Assembly (NCBI GenBank): GCA_020849655.1
Contig: JADLFU010000157.1
Coordinates: 33,589-97,588 of the forward strand
Source of the DNA: Polyangiaceae bacterium
GTDB lineage: Bacteria > Myxococcota_A > Polyangia > Polyangiales > Polyangiaceae
Length of the DNA stretch: 64,000 nt
Direction: 5' to 3'
A program made the translations under genes and the position numbers. Below, in pieces: positions 24,900 to 34,534 of the stretch. The notes under the pieces are model-generated. The model saw only the letters and a program-made list of their open reading frames with translations. It was not told the origin of the DNA and searched no databases. Numbering within the stretch: position 1 is the first letter of the stretch; the number at the start of each line of letters is the position of its first letter.

Positions 24900-26348
24900 T
24901 TACTCGACGTACGAGAACTCGACGTCGTCGATCGCGACGAGCGTGTCGATCCCGGTGTCGGCGACGTCGGTGACGATGAACGTCACGACCGCCGGCGAGC
25001 CGACGGCGGTGGTGGGCAGGGCGCCCAGCTTGCGCCCGGTGCCATCCATCTGCTTCATCGTGAAGGATTTCAGGTCGACGTCCGGATACACGCCCATGCT
25101 CGCGTCGCAGACACGATTGACCGAGTCCGCGACCTGCGCGCGCACGCCGTCGGGCCCCGAGACCACCACGAGAAACGTGTCGTCGTACTGTCCATCGCAG
25201 TACGTTGGGATCTCCTCGGACTGCAGCACGTAGTTGAACGTCATCAGATCGCGGATCGGGAGCGGCCCCGACTGCAGCAGCGAGCTCGTGTTGCCCGCCG
25301 CGAGGCCGCCGAGCGCGCCGGTCTTCAGCGGCGGATAGGCGCTCCCCGTGGAGAGCCCGACGAAGGCGGGCGCGCTCGTCGGCAAGAGCGGCGCGCCCTC
25401 CTGCGTGATGGCCGCGTCCGCCACGACCGCCACGTCGCCGATCGAGGACCAGCCCACGGGCAGCCGCCGCAGCGCAGGCACGAGCGGCGCGCCGTTCAGC
25501 GGCACGAGCTGCGGCGTCGGATCGTCGAACGCGTGCCGGGTCACCGCCGTGGGCGACGGCGTCGGGGCGGTCGCCAGCGAGTAGACGAGCGTGGCCAGCC
25601 CCTCGCCGTCGGTCGCCCGGACGATCAGCACGGCCGACGGGGGGAGCGCGTGCTTCGGGGCGAGCACGTAGATCTGCGTACCGGTCGCGGTCGAGAGAGA
25701 GGAGTCGACCGAGAAGTCGGTCGTCACGTCCGGCGAGCCCGTGGGCGTGAACAACTTCACGTTGATCGCCAGCGGCGCCGTGCCCCCTTTCACGAACAGC
25801 ACGATCGGGCTCAGCGTCGGCACGCCCGCGGTGTCAGGCGGCGGCACCGTCTGGACGATGAAGGGCGTCAGCGCCGTGGTCTCGGGCTGGCACACGTTGG
25901 TCGTCGAGCACGTCAGCTCGGCGCTGCACTTGCCTGAGAGGCAGGGCCCACCGAGCGTGCCGGGCGGCGGCCCGCCGCTGCCGCCCTGCGCGCTGCCGCC
26001 CTGCGCGGTGCCGCCCTGCGCGCTGCCGCCTTGCGCGCTACCGCCCTGCGCCTGGCCGCCCTGCGCCTTGCCCCCCGCCTGCGTGCCGCCGCCCTGACCG
26101 CCGGGCAGCTGGCCTCCCACGCAACCGTCGATGGTGCAGTGGGTGTCGGCCGGCAGCCCCGTGCCGACCGGGGCCGCGCCGCCGCTCGCGCCGCCTCCTC
26201 CCGGCGCGCCCGACGCGCCGCTCGCGCCGGAGCCGGGCGCGACCTCGGGCGCGGGCGACGGCCTCACGCCTCCGCCCGAGGAGTCCGCGGCGCACGCCGC
26301 GAGCCAGCCGATCATCGACGCCCCCGTGAACCATCCCCTCGCGCTCAT
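24900..26348 (-). CDS. Lipoprotein with repeat linker and choice-of-anchor-L-like domain
   Basis: A 482-residue exported protein. The ATG at 26348 gives a signal peptide ending in a lipobox-like LAAC. Residues about 25-135 are a Gly/Ser/Ala linker with tandem AQGGS repeats. A small Cys motif (GPCLSGKCSAELTCSTTNVC) follows, then an Ig-like region. The last 200 residues resemble the choice-of-anchor L type seen on bacterial surfaces (MTFNYVLQSEEIP, CDGQYDDTFLVVVSGPDG, TLVAIDDVEFSYVE). Likely surface-exposed; function unknown. Its start lies 14 bases after the L,D-transpeptidase stop, so both may be on one message, though a TACCGT hexamer suggests its own start. Confidence 0.8.
   Translation of the reverse strand: MSARGWFTGASMIGWLAACAADSSGGGVRPSPAPEVAPGSGASGASGAPGGGGASGGAAPVGTGLPADTHCTIDGCVGGQLPGGQGGGTQAGGKAQGGQAQGGSAQGGSAQGGTAQGGSAQGGSGGPPPGTLGGPCLSGKCSAELTCSTTNVCQPETTALTPFIVQTVPPPDTAGVPTLSPIVLFVKGGTAPLAINVKLFTPTGSPDVTTDFSVDSSLSTATGTQIYVLAPKHALPPSAVLIVRATDGEGLATLVYSLATAPTPSPTAVTRHAFDDPTPQLVPLNGAPLVPALRRLPVGWSSIGDVAVVADAAITQEGAPLLPTSAPAFVGLSTGSAYPPLKTGALGGLAAGNTSSLLQSGPLPIRDLMTFNYVLQSEEIPTYCDGQYDDTFLVVVSGPDGVRAQVADSVNRVCDASMGVYPDVDLKSFTMKQMDGTGRKLGALPTTAVGSPAVVTFIVTDVADTGIDTLVAIDDVEFSYVE
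25978..26067 (-). repeat. Six 15-bp tandem repeats encoding AQGGS-type linker
   Basis: Six consecutive 15-bp units with few differences encode the (A/T)QGGS linker of the anchor lipoprotein. In-frame copy-number change would lengthen or shorten the spacer without breaking the gene. Confidence 0.85.
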
Positions 26349-26356
26349 GATCCCGC

Positions 26357-26362
26357 ACGGTA
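26357..26362 (-). promoter_or_regulatory. -10-like TACCGT for the anchor lipoprotein gene
   Basis: Reverse-strand TACCGT lies 8 bases before the ATG at 26348, directly next to the stop codon of the upstream L,D-transpeptidase gene. Confidence 0.4.
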
Positions 26363-27934
26363 TCACGGAGAGACCGCGATGGTGGTGCCGCGGCCCGTCG
26401 CGGCGCTCGGCGTCGCGCCCTGCCAGCCGTCGGGCACGCGCGGACCGGTGAACCCGAACAGGTACCGGCCGTCCGCGGGCGACACGTTGATGCACCCCGC
26501 GCTCTTCGGCATCCCGAAGTCCTCGTGCCAGTACGCGGTGTGGATCGCGAACGGGCCGCGAAAATACTGGGTGTCGGGCACGTCGGCGATCCAGAACTTC
26601 TTCGGGTCGGCGCCCTCCGGGGTCATCGGCGCGGCGCGGGTCTTCCACCCGACGCGGTACAGGCCGAGCGGCGTCGTCGACAGACGAACGAGCTCCGCGT
26701 CGCTCGCGCGGTACGGCCCCACGCCGCCCGCGCCGGGCGAGACGAGCGTCGCGAACACGGGCCGCTCGCCCTCGTACGCGACCAGGGTGCCGGCGCGGAG
26801 GTGCACGTCGATCCACCGCTCGCCCGCCTCCACGCCGACCGGCAGCGTCTCGCGGCGCTCGACGATCGCGACGTCCGCCGCGTCGAGGTACACGCCCGGC
26901 TCGCGCGTGGCGACGAACACGCGCTCGCCGAGCGTGATCTTCCCACCCGAGAGCGCGGCGAAGGACCGAGGGGGCAGCGGCGCGCCCGCCGCCTCGAACA
27001 CCCCGTCCCTGCGGACCCACCGGCGCGCGGGATCGTGCCGCGCCCACGCGATCGGCAGCGCGACGTCCGCGCCGAGCGGCGTCCCGCGGAACGTCGACAC
27101 CCGGAACGGTCGCACCCGATCCGCCGGGACTATCGACAGGTCTGTAGATAGCAGCCACACGCGGCCGTCGGCCTCGAACGCGCGCGTGAACGCGAGCATC
27201 GAGCCGTGCGGGATCCACTTCTTCACGAGGCGCAGCTCCCTGCCCCACGGGACGGGTGCCTTCTTGCCGCCCGCGAAGACGTCGGGCACCTGCGAGTCGG
27301 CCGCGACGCCGCCGGGCTCGTCGCTCGCGAGCTCCTCGTGGCCGGTCGCCCACCGGAGGCGGCCGGGGTTCGGGCGCCTGTCCTCCGGTCCCTCGACCTT
27401 CAGCTGCTCCTCGCGGGACGGGATCTTCGTGTACATCGGCGCGCCGTTCGACAGCGCGTAGCGGTACGGCAGCGGGGCGTCGTCGCGCGGCGCGGGCAGC
27501 GAGAGCGCCCGGAACAGCTCACCGTCGAGATCGCGCGTCGTCGTCGTGTTCGCGCAGACGTAGCCGTCCGGCTCGACCTCGACGAACCCGGCGGGGCAGC
27601 TCGGGGTCGGCACCGCCGGCCGCCCCTTCGTCACGACGCTCGCGCCGACGCGGACCTGGCCGATCTTGCGCGAGCTCGCGTCGGGCTTCGCGTGGATCCA
27701 CGTGATGTCGCGCACGCTGCCGATCCGCGGGCGGGTGTCCGGGGGCGCGGCCGAGGAGACCGGGACGGGCGCCGACGCCGCGGGCGCGGCGAGCTCCGCC
27801 TCGGCGACCAGGGGCCGCGGCTCCGGCGGGGCGGCCTCGGCCTCGCGGTCGGGCCCGGGCGCGGGCACGGAGACGGGGCCGGCGGGCGCCGCGCAGGCGC
27901 CGACCAGCGCACAGAGGAGCAGCGAGCGACGCAC
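26363..27934 (-). CDS. L,D-transpeptidase (YkuD) lipoprotein
   Basis: A 523-residue envelope enzyme. A GTG start gives a lipoprotein signal (MRRSLLLCALVGAC, lipobox LVGAC). A Pro/Ala-rich linker is followed by an SH3-like region (WIHAKPDASSRKIGQVRVGA) and another folded segment. The YkuD catalytic domain is at the C-terminus: IHTAYWHEDFGMPKSAGCIN, with the conserved His and the nucleophilic Cys in SAGCINV (the usual form is SHGCIR). It would form 3-3 crosslinks in peptidoglycan or attach proteins to it. TAGGCC 9 bases upstream of the GTG is a partial leaderless-type -10. Confidence 0.9.
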   Translation of the reverse strand: MRRSLLLCALVGACAAPAGPVSVPAPGPDREAEAAPPEPRPLVAEAELAAPAASAPVPVSSAAPPDTRPRIGSVRDITWIHAKPDASSRKIGQVRVGASVVTKGRPAVPTPSCPAGFVEVEPDGYVCANTTTTRDLDGELFRALSLPAPRDDAPLPYRYALSNGAPMYTKIPSREEQLKVEGPEDRRPNPGRLRWATGHEELASDEPGGVAADSQVPDVFAGGKKAPVPWGRELRLVKKWIPHGSMLAFTRAFEADGRVWLLSTDLSIVPADRVRPFRVSTFRGTPLGADVALPIAWARHDPARRWVRRDGVFEAAGAPLPPRSFAALSGGKITLGERVFVATREPGVYLDAADVAIVERRETLPVGVEAGERWIDVHLRAGTLVAYEGERPVFATLVSPGAGGVGPYRASDAELVRLSTTPLGLYRVGWKTRAAPMTPEGADPKKFWIADVPDTQYFRGPFAIHTAYWHEDFGMPKSAGCINVSPADGRYLFGFTGPRVPDGWQGATPSAATGRGTTIAVSP

Positions 27935-28049
27935 GGCGCGGCGGGCCTATCGCGCCGCCGCGCGCGCCGCCACGCCTCGACGTCGATTTCAGGGCTAACT
28001 GGGCGTGAGGCTCGTGTACCGTCCGCGTCCCCAGAGGAGGAGCCGACCC

Positions 28050-28454
28050 ATGAAAACACGCCTGATGACCGTGCTCGCGATGTCGTTCGCAGTCTCCGCC
28101 GCCGTCGGCTGCGGCAAGATCAAGCAACAGAAGGAGTGCGCCGAGGTCATCAAGACCATCAACGCCGGCGTCACCCGGGCGAAGGCCGCGAACCTCTCGT
28201 CGCCGGCGGGGTTCAAGCAATTCGCCGAGGCCTACGAGACGACGGGCCAGGAGGCGGCGAAGCTGAGCGTCACCGATCCCGAGCTGAAGAAGCAGGTCGA
28301 CGAGTACGTCGTGCTGACGAAGGAGATCGCGAAGGCCGCCCGCGACGCCGCCGAGCCCGCGAAGCTCCCGATGGCGCGCAAGGAGATCTCCGCCGCCGCC
28401 GCCAAGGAGAACGCGCTCGTCAACAAGATGAACACCACCTGCATGCGCAAGTGA
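28050..28454 (+). CDS. Small lipoprotein of unknown function
   Basis: A 134-residue lipoprotein. ATG 28050 has a strong ribosome site (AGGAGG at 28035-28040), which rules out the longer in-frame start at 28005. Signal MKTRLMTVLAMSFAVSAAVGC with lipobox AVGC. The mature part is mostly helical and Lys/Ala-rich with two further cysteines (KECAEVIKTIN near the front, NTTCMRK at the end) that may pair. It resembles an amphipathic helical bundle; no family recognised. Confidence 0.75.
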   Translation: MKTRLMTVLAMSFAVSAAVGCGKIKQQKECAEVIKTINAGVTRAKAANLSSPAGFKQFAEAYETTGQEAAKLSVTDPELKKQVDEYVVLTKEIAKAARDAAEPAKLPMARKEISAAAAKENALVNKMNTTCMRK

Positions 28455-28498
28455 TCGGCGGGCAGCGGGGTGCCCTCGCGGCGCCTCGCGCGCTCCTG

Positions 28499-28504
28499 TA
28501 GGCT
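28499..28504 (+). promoter_or_regulatory. -10-like TAGGCT for a leaderless mRNA
   Basis: TAGGCT lies 10 bases before the ATG at 28515 with no ribosome site. Confidence 0.45.
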
Positions 28505-28514
28505 CGCGCGCCGC

Positions 28515-29720
28515 ATGGATCCCGCCCTCCGCCGCGCGTTCAACGAGTCCTTCACCGAGGCTCGCCACGGCGAGTACCTCGCGCGCCTCGAGGCCGAGCT
28601 CGGCTGCCACATCCCGTTCCGCGTCGCCGAGACGCCGCTGTTCTTCCCGCCCGAGGTGCGGGCGCGCCTCGAGGCCGACGCGCGCGGGATCGTCGAGGAG
28701 ATCTGCCGCCCCGAGCTCATCGCGCGGACGCGCCGGGCCATCCCCGCGCACCTCGACGCGCCGGGCGAGGACGACCTCGCGTCGTGCCTGCAGGTCGATC
28801 TCGCGATCACCCGCGACGCGTCGGGCGCCGTCCGCGGCGAGCTGGTCGAGCTGCAGGGGTTCCCGTCGCTGTACGGCCTCATCGTGCTGCAGTCGCGCGC
28901 GCTCGCCGAGCAGCTCGAGCAGATCGGGCTCGGCCGCGGGTTCTCCCCGTTCTTCGGCGGGTTGACCGAGGCCGAGTACGTGTCCCGCCTGCGCGCGACG
29001 ATCGTCGGTGACGCCGATCCGCGCGAGGTCGTGCTGCTCGACCTCGATCCGCCGTCGCAGAAGACCTACCCCGACTTCGTCGCGACCAAGCGCCTCATCG
29101 GCGTCGACGCCGTGTGCCCGACGTCGCTCGTGAAGGACGGCCGCGCGCTCTACCGCGTCGTCGACGGCGCGCGCGTCCCGGTGCGCCGCATCTTCCACCG
29201 CGTCGTGTTCGACGAGCTCGAGAAGAAGGGCGTCTCGCTGCCGTTTCGCTACACCGATCCGCTCGACGTCACGTGGGTGCCGCACCCGAACTGGTACTGG
29301 ACCTGGTCGAAGGTCACGCTGCCGCTCCTCTCCCACCCGGCGGTGCCGAGGGCGACGCTCCTCTCCGAGCTCGACGAGGTGCCCCGCGATCTCTCTCGCC
29401 ACGTGCTGAAGCCGCTGTTCTCGTTCGCGGGCGCGGGCGTGAAGGTCGACGTCACGCGCGCCGACGTCGACGCCGTCCCCGACGCCGAGCGCGCCGGCTG
29501 GGTGCTGCAGGAGAAGATCGACTACGCGCCCGCGCTCCACACGCCGCGCGGAGAGCCCGTGAAGGCCGAGGTGCGGATGATGTTCCTGCGCCCGCCTGGC
29601 GCCGCGCGCCCCGAGCTCGTGATGAACCTCGTGCGCCTGTCGCGCGGCAAGATGCTCGGCGTCGATCAGAACCGCGACCTCGACTGGGTCGGCGGCACGG
29701 TCGGCCTCTCCGTGCCCTGA
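28515..29720 (+). CDS. Conserved protein of unknown function, possible ATP-grasp fold
   Basis: A 401-residue cytoplasmic protein with no signal or membrane segment. The distribution of motifs is compatible with an ATP-grasp-like ligase: LKPLFSFAGAGVKVDVT as a glycine-containing phosphate loop, WVLQEKIDYAPAL as the adenine-contacting strand, and VKAEVRMMFL with an acidic residue in the next strand. I cannot confirm this by eye. The N-terminal half has LVELQGFPSLYGLIVLQ. It is followed after 10 bases by a YkgJ-like cysteine cluster protein, so the two may work together. Start chosen by the -10 motif 10 bases upstream. Confidence 0.65.
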   Translation: MDPALRRAFNESFTEARHGEYLARLEAELGCHIPFRVAETPLFFPPEVRARLEADARGIVEEICRPELIARTRRAIPAHLDAPGEDDLASCLQVDLAITRDASGAVRGELVELQGFPSLYGLIVLQSRALAEQLEQIGLGRGFSPFFGGLTEAEYVSRLRATIVGDADPREVVLLDLDPPSQKTYPDFVATKRLIGVDAVCPTSLVKDGRALYRVVDGARVPVRRIFHRVVFDELEKKGVSLPFRYTDPLDVTWVPHPNWYWTWSKVTLPLLSHPAVPRATLLSELDEVPRDLSRHVLKPLFSFAGAGVKVDVTRADVDAVPDAERAGWVLQEKIDYAPALHTPRGEPVKAEVRMMFLRPPGAARPELVMNLVRLSRGKMLGVDQNRDLDWVGGTVGLSVP

Positions 29721-29730
29721 CGCGCGCGCC

Positions 29731-30057
29731 GTGCCGCTGCCGGACTGCCAGCGCTGCGGCGCGTGCTGCACGAACCCCGAAGAGAACCGCCGCGAGGGGT
29801 TCCGCTCGTACGTCGAGGTGCCGCGGGGCGAGGCGATCCTCCGCAGGCCCGACCTCGTGAAGCGCTACACGATCGCCGACGCGGACGGCGTCGTGCACCT
29901 CCGCCTCGATCCGAGCGAGCGCTGCGCGGCGCTGCGCGGCAGGCTCGGCGAGCGGGTCAGCTGCGCCATCTACGCGCACCGGCCGAGGGGGTGCCGGCTC
30001 GTCGAGGCGGGGAGCCCTCGGTGCCTCGTCGCGCGCCGCGAGCGCGGGCTCGCGTAG
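29731..30057 (+). CDS. YkgJ-family cysteine cluster protein
   Basis: A 108-residue protein with the family's metal-binding pattern: CQRCGACC at residues 6-13, a Cys near residue 63 and the closing [12 protein letters not shown]. These cysteines are thought to bind zinc or an iron-sulfur cluster. The role is unknown; some members are linked to metal-dependent modification of proteins. It starts with a GTG 10 bases after the upstream gene's stop and is probably in the same operon. Confidence 0.85.
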   Translation: MPLPDCQRCGACCTNPEENRREGFRSYVEVPRGEAILRRPDLVKRYTIADADGVVHLRLDPSERCAALRGRLGERVSCAIYAHRPRGCRLVEAGSPRCLVARRERGLA

Positions 30058-30179
30058 CGCCGACGCGCGCCCGTCGGGGGTTGCCGTCGCGGCACCCAGG
30101 GGCTACGCGGTGCCCGCGCCGAGCCGCCCCCCGGCTGGCCTCGCGCCCACCCCCCGAGACGATCCGAGAGAGAGATCCC

Positions 30180-31574
30180 ATGCCGCTCTTCCCCGCTCCC
30201 ACCGAAGGCGCCGCGATCACGATGAACGCGGGCAAGCTCGTCGTCCCCGACCAGCCGATCCTGCCGTTCATCGAGGGCGACGGCACGGGCCCCGACATCT
30301 GGCGATCGTCGGTGCGGGTGCTCGACGCGGCCGTGGCGAAGGCCTACGGCGGCAAGAAGAAGATCGCCTGGTACGAGGTCTACGCGGGCGAGAAGAGCTT
30401 CCGCAAGTTCGGCACGTGGCTGCCCGACGAGACGGTCGAGGCCTACCGAACGTACCTCGTCGGCATCAAGGGTCCGCTGACGACGCCCGTCGGCAAGGGC
30501 ATCCGCTCGCTGAACGTCGCGCTCCGCCAGCTGCTCGATCTCTACGTGTGCCTCCGTCCGGTCCGCTGGTTCAAGGGCGTGCCGTCGCCGGTGCGCGATC
30601 CGTCGAAGGTCGACATGGTGATCTTCCGCGAGAACACCGAGGACATCTACGCCGGCATCGAGTTCGAGACGGGCACCGAGAACAACCAGAAGCTGCTCGA
30701 CTTCCTGAAGGCCACCTACCCGAAGGAGTTCGGCAAGATCCGCTTCCCCGAGACGAGCGGCGTCGGCATCAAGCCCATCTCGCGGCAGGGCACCGAGCGC
30801 CTGATGTCCGCGGCGATCGAGTACGCGCTCGCGCAAGGCCGCAAGAGCGTGAACATCGTCCACAAGGGCAACATCATGAAGTTCACCGAGGGCGCGTTCC
30901 GCGACTGGAGCTACGCGCTGTCGCAGTCAAAGTTCCGCGGCCAGGTGGTCACCGAGCGCGAGTCGTGGATCCTCGGCAACGCCGAGAAGAACCCCTCGCT
31001 CTCCGTCGAGGACAACGCGAAGGAGGTCGAGCCCGGCTACGACATGATGCCCGCCGAGCTGCAGGCCGAGGTGAAGAAGGAGGTCGAGGCCGCGCTCGCG
31101 CTTCGCCCGACGCACGGCGACGGCAAGTGGAAGAAGCTCCTGCGCATCAAGGACTCGATCGCCGACATCACGCTGCAGCAGGTGCTGACGCGCCCCGCCG
31201 AGTTCGACGTCATCGCCACGATGAACCTCAACGGCGACTACCTCTCGGACGCGCTCGCCGCGCAGGTGGGCGGCATCGGGATCGCGCCGGGCGGCAACAT
31301 CAACTACGCGACGGGCCACGCCATCTTCGAGGCCACGCACGGCACCGCGCCGAAGTACGCGAACCTCGACAAGGTCAACCCGGGCTCGGTCATCCTCTCG
31401 GGCGAGATGATGCTGCGGCACCTAGGGTGGACGGAGGCGGCCGACCTCGTCATCAAGGGCATTGACGGCGCCATCGGGGCGAAGACCGTGACCTACGACT
31501 TCGCCCGCCTGATGGAGGGCGCGAAGGAAGTGAAGTGCAGCGAGTTCGGCAGTGCCGTGATCTCGCACATGTAG
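30180..31574 (+). CDS. icd: Isocitrate dehydrogenase, NADP-dependent
   Basis: A 464-residue TCA-cycle enzyme converting isocitrate to 2-oxoglutarate and CO2. Landmarks: [18 protein letters not shown] start (here [14 protein letters not shown]), isocitrate-binding [22 protein letters not shown] with the phosphorylatable-serine region, [13 protein letters not shown], and the metal-binding [36 protein letters not shown] carries the Lys-Tyr pair that selects NADP over NAD in the E. coli enzyme. A GAGAGAG ribosome site precedes ATG 30180. It is 30 bases upstream of malate dehydrogenase, a consecutive TCA pair. Confidence 0.97.
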   Translation: MPLFPAPTEGAAITMNAGKLVVPDQPILPFIEGDGTGPDIWRSSVRVLDAAVAKAYGGKKKIAWYEVYAGEKSFRKFGTWLPDETVEAYRTYLVGIKGPLTTPVGKGIRSLNVALRQLLDLYVCLRPVRWFKGVPSPVRDPSKVDMVIFRENTEDIYAGIEFETGTENNQKLLDFLKATYPKEFGKIRFPETSGVGIKPISRQGTERLMSAAIEYALAQGRKSVNIVHKGNIMKFTEGAFRDWSYALSQSKFRGQVVTERESWILGNAEKNPSLSVEDNAKEVEPGYDMMPAELQAEVKKEVEAALALRPTHGDGKWKKLLRIKDSIADITLQQVLTRPAEFDVIATMNLNGDYLSDALAAQVGGIGIAPGGNINYATGHAIFEATHGTAPKYANLDKVNPGSVILSGEMMLRHLGWTEAADLVIKGIDGAIGAKTVTYDFARLMEGAKEVKCSEFGSAVISHM

Positions 31575-31604
31575 CTCGATCCCAACAAGACAAGAGGAAC
31601 AACC

Positions 31605-32888
31605 ATGGCTCAGCGCAGGAAGATTGGTGTCATCGGGGCGGGGAACATCGGCGGCGAGCTCGCGCGGCTGTGCGCGAGCAAGGAGCTCGGCGACGTCGTG
31701 ATGCTCGACATCCCGGCGAAGGAGAGCTTCGCGAAGGGCAAGGCGCTCGACCTCGAGCAGAACAGCTCCGTGATCGGCTACGACGCCAGCATCACCGGCA
31801 CCGGCAGCTGGGCCGACCTCGCGGGCGCCGACGTCGTCATCGTGACGGCCGGCATCCCGCGCAAGCCCGGCCAGAGCCGCGACGATCTGGTCGCCGTCAA
31901 CCTGCCCATCATCCGCGACGTCGCCGACAACGCGAAGAAGCACTGCCCGGACGCGTTCGTCGTCGTCATCTCGAACCCGCTCGACGCGATGGTGTACGAG
32001 TTCCAGCGCCGCGCCGGGTGGAACCCCAACATGGTCGCGGGCATGGCCGGCGTGCTCGACTCGGCGCGCTTCCAGCTGTTCGTCGCGCGCGCGGCGGGCG
32101 TCAGCATCAAGGACGTCCGCGCGATGGTGCTCGGCGGCCACGGCGACGACATGGTGCCCATCCTCTCGCAGACGACGATCAACGGCGTGCCCGCGACGCA
32201 GTTCATCGCGAAAGACGCGCTCGACGCGATCGTCAAGCGCACCCGCGGCGGCGGCGGCGAGATCGTCAACCTGATGGGCACGAGCGCGTACTACGCGCCC
32301 GCGTCGAGCGCCGTCGCGATGGCCGAGGCGTACCTCTCCGACCAGAAGCGCCTGCTCGCAGCCGCTTGCTGGCTCACCGGTCAGTACGGCTACAAGGACA
32401 TCTACATGGGCGTCCCGTGCGTGATCGGCGGCAAGGGCGTCGAGAAGATCATCGAGCTCTCGCTCAACGACGACGAGAAGGCGATGCTCGCGAAGAGCGC
32501 CGCCAGCGTGCAAGGGATCGTCGACGTCGTGAACAAGAGCGCCTTAGGGCGCCCGAGCTCGCGCGGCGGCGCGGTCTCCACGGAGGCCCGCCGCCGTGTT
32601 GCTCTCGTGGACCACGCTCGCTACCTGGCGAGGACGCCGGCCTGCAGCTCGACCACCCTGCGGCGCAGCGGCGAGAGATCGCGCGCGTCGCGGCGAATCA
32701 CGTTCTCCTCCGCGTACCTTAGGCGCTCGATCGTGTCGAAGGCCTCCTCGAGCTTGCGATCGTGCGGCGCCTGGCACGCGCGCTCGACGCGATCGCGCTC
32801 GGTCCACGCGGGCACGAGCGCCGCGCGGAACCTCGTCAGCGCCTCCTCGGGCGAGAGCTCCCCCGTGGAGGCCGCAGCGCGAGCCTGA
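31605..32888 (+). CDS. mdh: Malate dehydrogenase with abnormal C-terminal read-through extension
   Basis: Residues 1-313 are a complete LDH-like malate dehydrogenase: GAGNIGGELA near residue 11, NAD-binding acid VMLDIPAKE, substrate arginines in RKPGQSRDD, and catalytic GGHGDDMVP near residue 180. Normal enzymes of this family are about 310-320 residues and end where this one reads DVVNKSAL. Here the frame continues for about 114 extra residues with Arg/Ser-rich, unstructured composition, running antisense through the helical protein gene at 32621-33088. A TAG sits at 32545-32547 in the +1 frame, exactly at the expected end, so a one-base frameshift (biological or a sequence error) is likely. 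Ribosome site AAGAGGA precedes ATG. Confidence 0.93.
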   Translation: MAQRRKIGVIGAGNIGGELARLCASKELGDVVMLDIPAKESFAKGKALDLEQNSSVIGYDASITGTGSWADLAGADVVIVTAGIPRKPGQSRDDLVAVNLPIIRDVADNAKKHCPDAFVVVISNPLDAMVYEFQRRAGWNPNMVAGMAGVLDSARFQLFVARAAGVSIKDVRAMVLGGHGDDMVPILSQTTINGVPATQFIAKDALDAIVKRTRGGGGEIVNLMGTSAYYAPASSAVAMAEAYLSDQKRLLAAACWLTGQYGYKDIYMGVPCVIGGKGVEKIIELSLNDDEKAMLAKSAASVQGIVDVVNKSALGRPSSRGGAVSTEARRRVALVDHARYLARTPACSSTTLRRSGERSRASRRITFSSAYLRRSIVSKASSSLRSCGAWHARSTRSRSVHAGTSAARNLVSASSGESSPVEAAARA

Positions 32889-33088
32889 TCGAGCGCGGTC
32901 ACCATCCTGCGCAGGCCGTCCCTGCACTCGACCGGAGGGCTGTCGACGCGGCGGAGCGCCTGCACCGAGATCTGCGCCGTCGCGCCGACGATCACGACGA
33001 CGAGCAGCGCGTAGTACACGCCGAGCGCGACCCTGGCGCCCCGCCGGCGGGCGCGCTCGTGCAGGTCGGGCTCCGCGGCGTCAGGCAC
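32621..33088 (-). CDS. Small single-pass membrane protein of unknown function
   Basis: A 155-residue protein with an N-terminal cytoplasmic basic stretch, one transmembrane helix ([22 protein letters not shown]) and a helical periplasmic domain with three cysteines ([20 protein letters not shown]). Its GTG overlaps the last 8 bases of argG, so it is coupled to that gene. Its 3' part overlaps the malate dehydrogenase extension on the other strand by 268 bases. Only one of the two can be genuine along that stretch, and the amphipathic helix pattern here looks more protein-like than the extension. Confidence 0.7.
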   Translation of the reverse strand: MPDAAEPDLHERARRRGARVALGVYYALLVVVIVGATAQISVQALRRVDSPPVECRDGLRRMVTALDQARAAASTGELSPEEALTRFRAALVPAWTERDRVERACQAPHDRKLEEAFDTIERLRYAEENVIRRDARDLSPLRRRVVELQAGVLAR

Positions 33089-34427
33089 CGAGCTGCTTCT
33101 CGTCGGAGACGATCGAGAGATCGTCCGCCGCGGCCGACGTCAGGCGCGCGCGCTCCGCGTAGTGCACGAGCATCGCGCGGTTGTCGGCGACCGCGAGCGT
33201 CTGCAGCTCGAGCGCGCCCACGCGATCTTCAGGGGAGAACGCGCTCGCCGTCTTCTCCATCGAGAGCTTGTCGGGATCGTACGCCGAGCGCTCGGCGCGC
33301 GTCGCGAGGAGGGAGTAGTCGTCGCCGCGGCGCAGCTCGAGCGTCACCTCGCCGGAGACCGCCGACGCGACCCAGCGCACGAGCGCGTCCTTCAGCATCA
33401 TCGCCTCCGGGTCGAACCACTTGCCCTCGTACAGCAGCCTCCCGAGCCGCCGCCCGAGCGTCACGTAGAGATCGGTCGTCGCCTCGTTGTGCGTCGCCGA
33501 GAGCAGGCGCTCGAAGGCGATGTGGCAGAGGGCCATCCCCGGCGCCTCGTAGATGCCGCGGCTCTTCGCGTCGATGACGCGGTTCTCGATCTGATCGCTC
33601 ATGCCGAGCCCGTGCCGGCCGCCCACCCGGTTCGCCTCGAGGAACAGCGCGTACTCGCTCGAGAACCGCTGGCCGCCGAGCGCGACGGGGCGCCCGCGGT
33701 CGAACGTGAGCGTCACCTCCTCGGGCTCGATCGCGACGTCGCGGCGCCAGTGCGCGACGCCCATGATGGGCGCGACGATGTGCATCGAGCGATCGAGGCG
33801 CTCGAGATCCTTCGCCTCGTGCGTCGCGCCGAGCACGTTCGCGTCGGTCGAGTACGCCTTCTCCGCGCTCATCGAGTAGGGCAGCCCCGCGCGCTCCAGG
33901 AACTCGCTCATCTCCTTGCGCCCGCCGAGCTCGGACACGAACGCGTGGTCGAGCCAGGGCTTGTAGATCTCGAGGCGCGGGTCGACGAGGATGCCGTAGC
34001 GAAAGAAGCGCTGGATGTCGTTGCCCTTGTGGGTCGAGCCGTCGCCGAAGACGTGGACGTCGTCCTCCTTCATCGCGCGCACGATCGCGGTCGTCGTCAC
34101 GGCGCGGCCGAGCGGCGTCGTGTTGAAGTACTTCTTGCCGCCGACGGCGAGGTGGAACGCGCCGCACTGCACCGCCGTGAGGCCCTCGCGCACGATGGCG
34201 TCGCGACAGTCGACGAGCCGCGCGCGCGAGGCGCCGTGCGAGAGCGCGATGGGCGGGATGTCGGCCGGGCTCGCCTCGTCGGGCTGCGCGAGATCGGCGG
34301 TGTACGCGTGGACGTCGAGGCCGCGCCGCGCCATCCAGGCGACCGCGGTGCGGGTGTCGAGGCCCCCCGAGAAGGCGAGGCCGATCTTGGTCCCCGCGGG
34401 CGGAAGCTGCTTGTGGATGCGGCTCAT
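33081..34427 (-). CDS. argG: Argininosuccinate synthase
   Basis: A 448-residue enzyme joining citrulline and aspartate with ATP in arginine synthesis. The PP-loop [17 protein letters not shown] is near residue 15; further landmarks are [15 protein letters not shown] near 130 and [19 protein letters not shown]. Length and motifs match the long E. coli-type ArgG (447 residues) and not the shorter form of many bacteria. I start at ATG 34427 ([12 protein letters not shown]); the seven residues upstream in frame do not fit. The downstream membrane protein overlaps by 8 bases. Confidence 0.95.
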   Translation of the reverse strand: MSRIHKQLPPAGTKIGLAFSGGLDTRTAVAWMARRGLDVHAYTADLAQPDEASPADIPPIALSHGASRARLVDCRDAIVREGLTAVQCGAFHLAVGGKKYFNTTPLGRAVTTTAIVRAMKEDDVHVFGDGSTHKGNDIQRFFRYGILVDPRLEIYKPWLDHAFVSELGGRKEMSEFLERAGLPYSMSAEKAYSTDANVLGATHEAKDLERLDRSMHIVAPIMGVAHWRRDVAIEPEEVTLTFDRGRPVALGGQRFSSEYALFLEANRVGGRHGLGMSDQIENRVIDAKSRGIYEAPGMALCHIAFERLLSATHNEATTDLYVTLGRRLGRLLYEGKWFDPEAMMLKDALVRWVASAVSGEVTLELRRGDDYSLLATRAERSAYDPDKLSMEKTASAFSPEDRVGALELQTLAVADNRAMLVHYAERARLTSAAADDLSIVSDEKQLGA

Positions 34428-34534
34428 CGGAGGCGCGGAACAGAGCACGTCCCGCGCGCGGAGTCACACGCCTCCGAGGTCGAGGAGCGCGCGCGCGACG
34501 GGGGCCGACCCATGATGGACGTGCAGACGCCGGA

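Noticed and set aside
25978..26067. 15-bp tandem array considered as a CRISPR-like array
   Set aside because: Units are contiguous with no spacers and encode an in-frame linker.
32547..32888. Malate dehydrogenase extension as a genuine new domain
   Set aside because: Composition is unstructured, it is antisense to a more credible gene, and a stop lies one base out of frame at the expected end.
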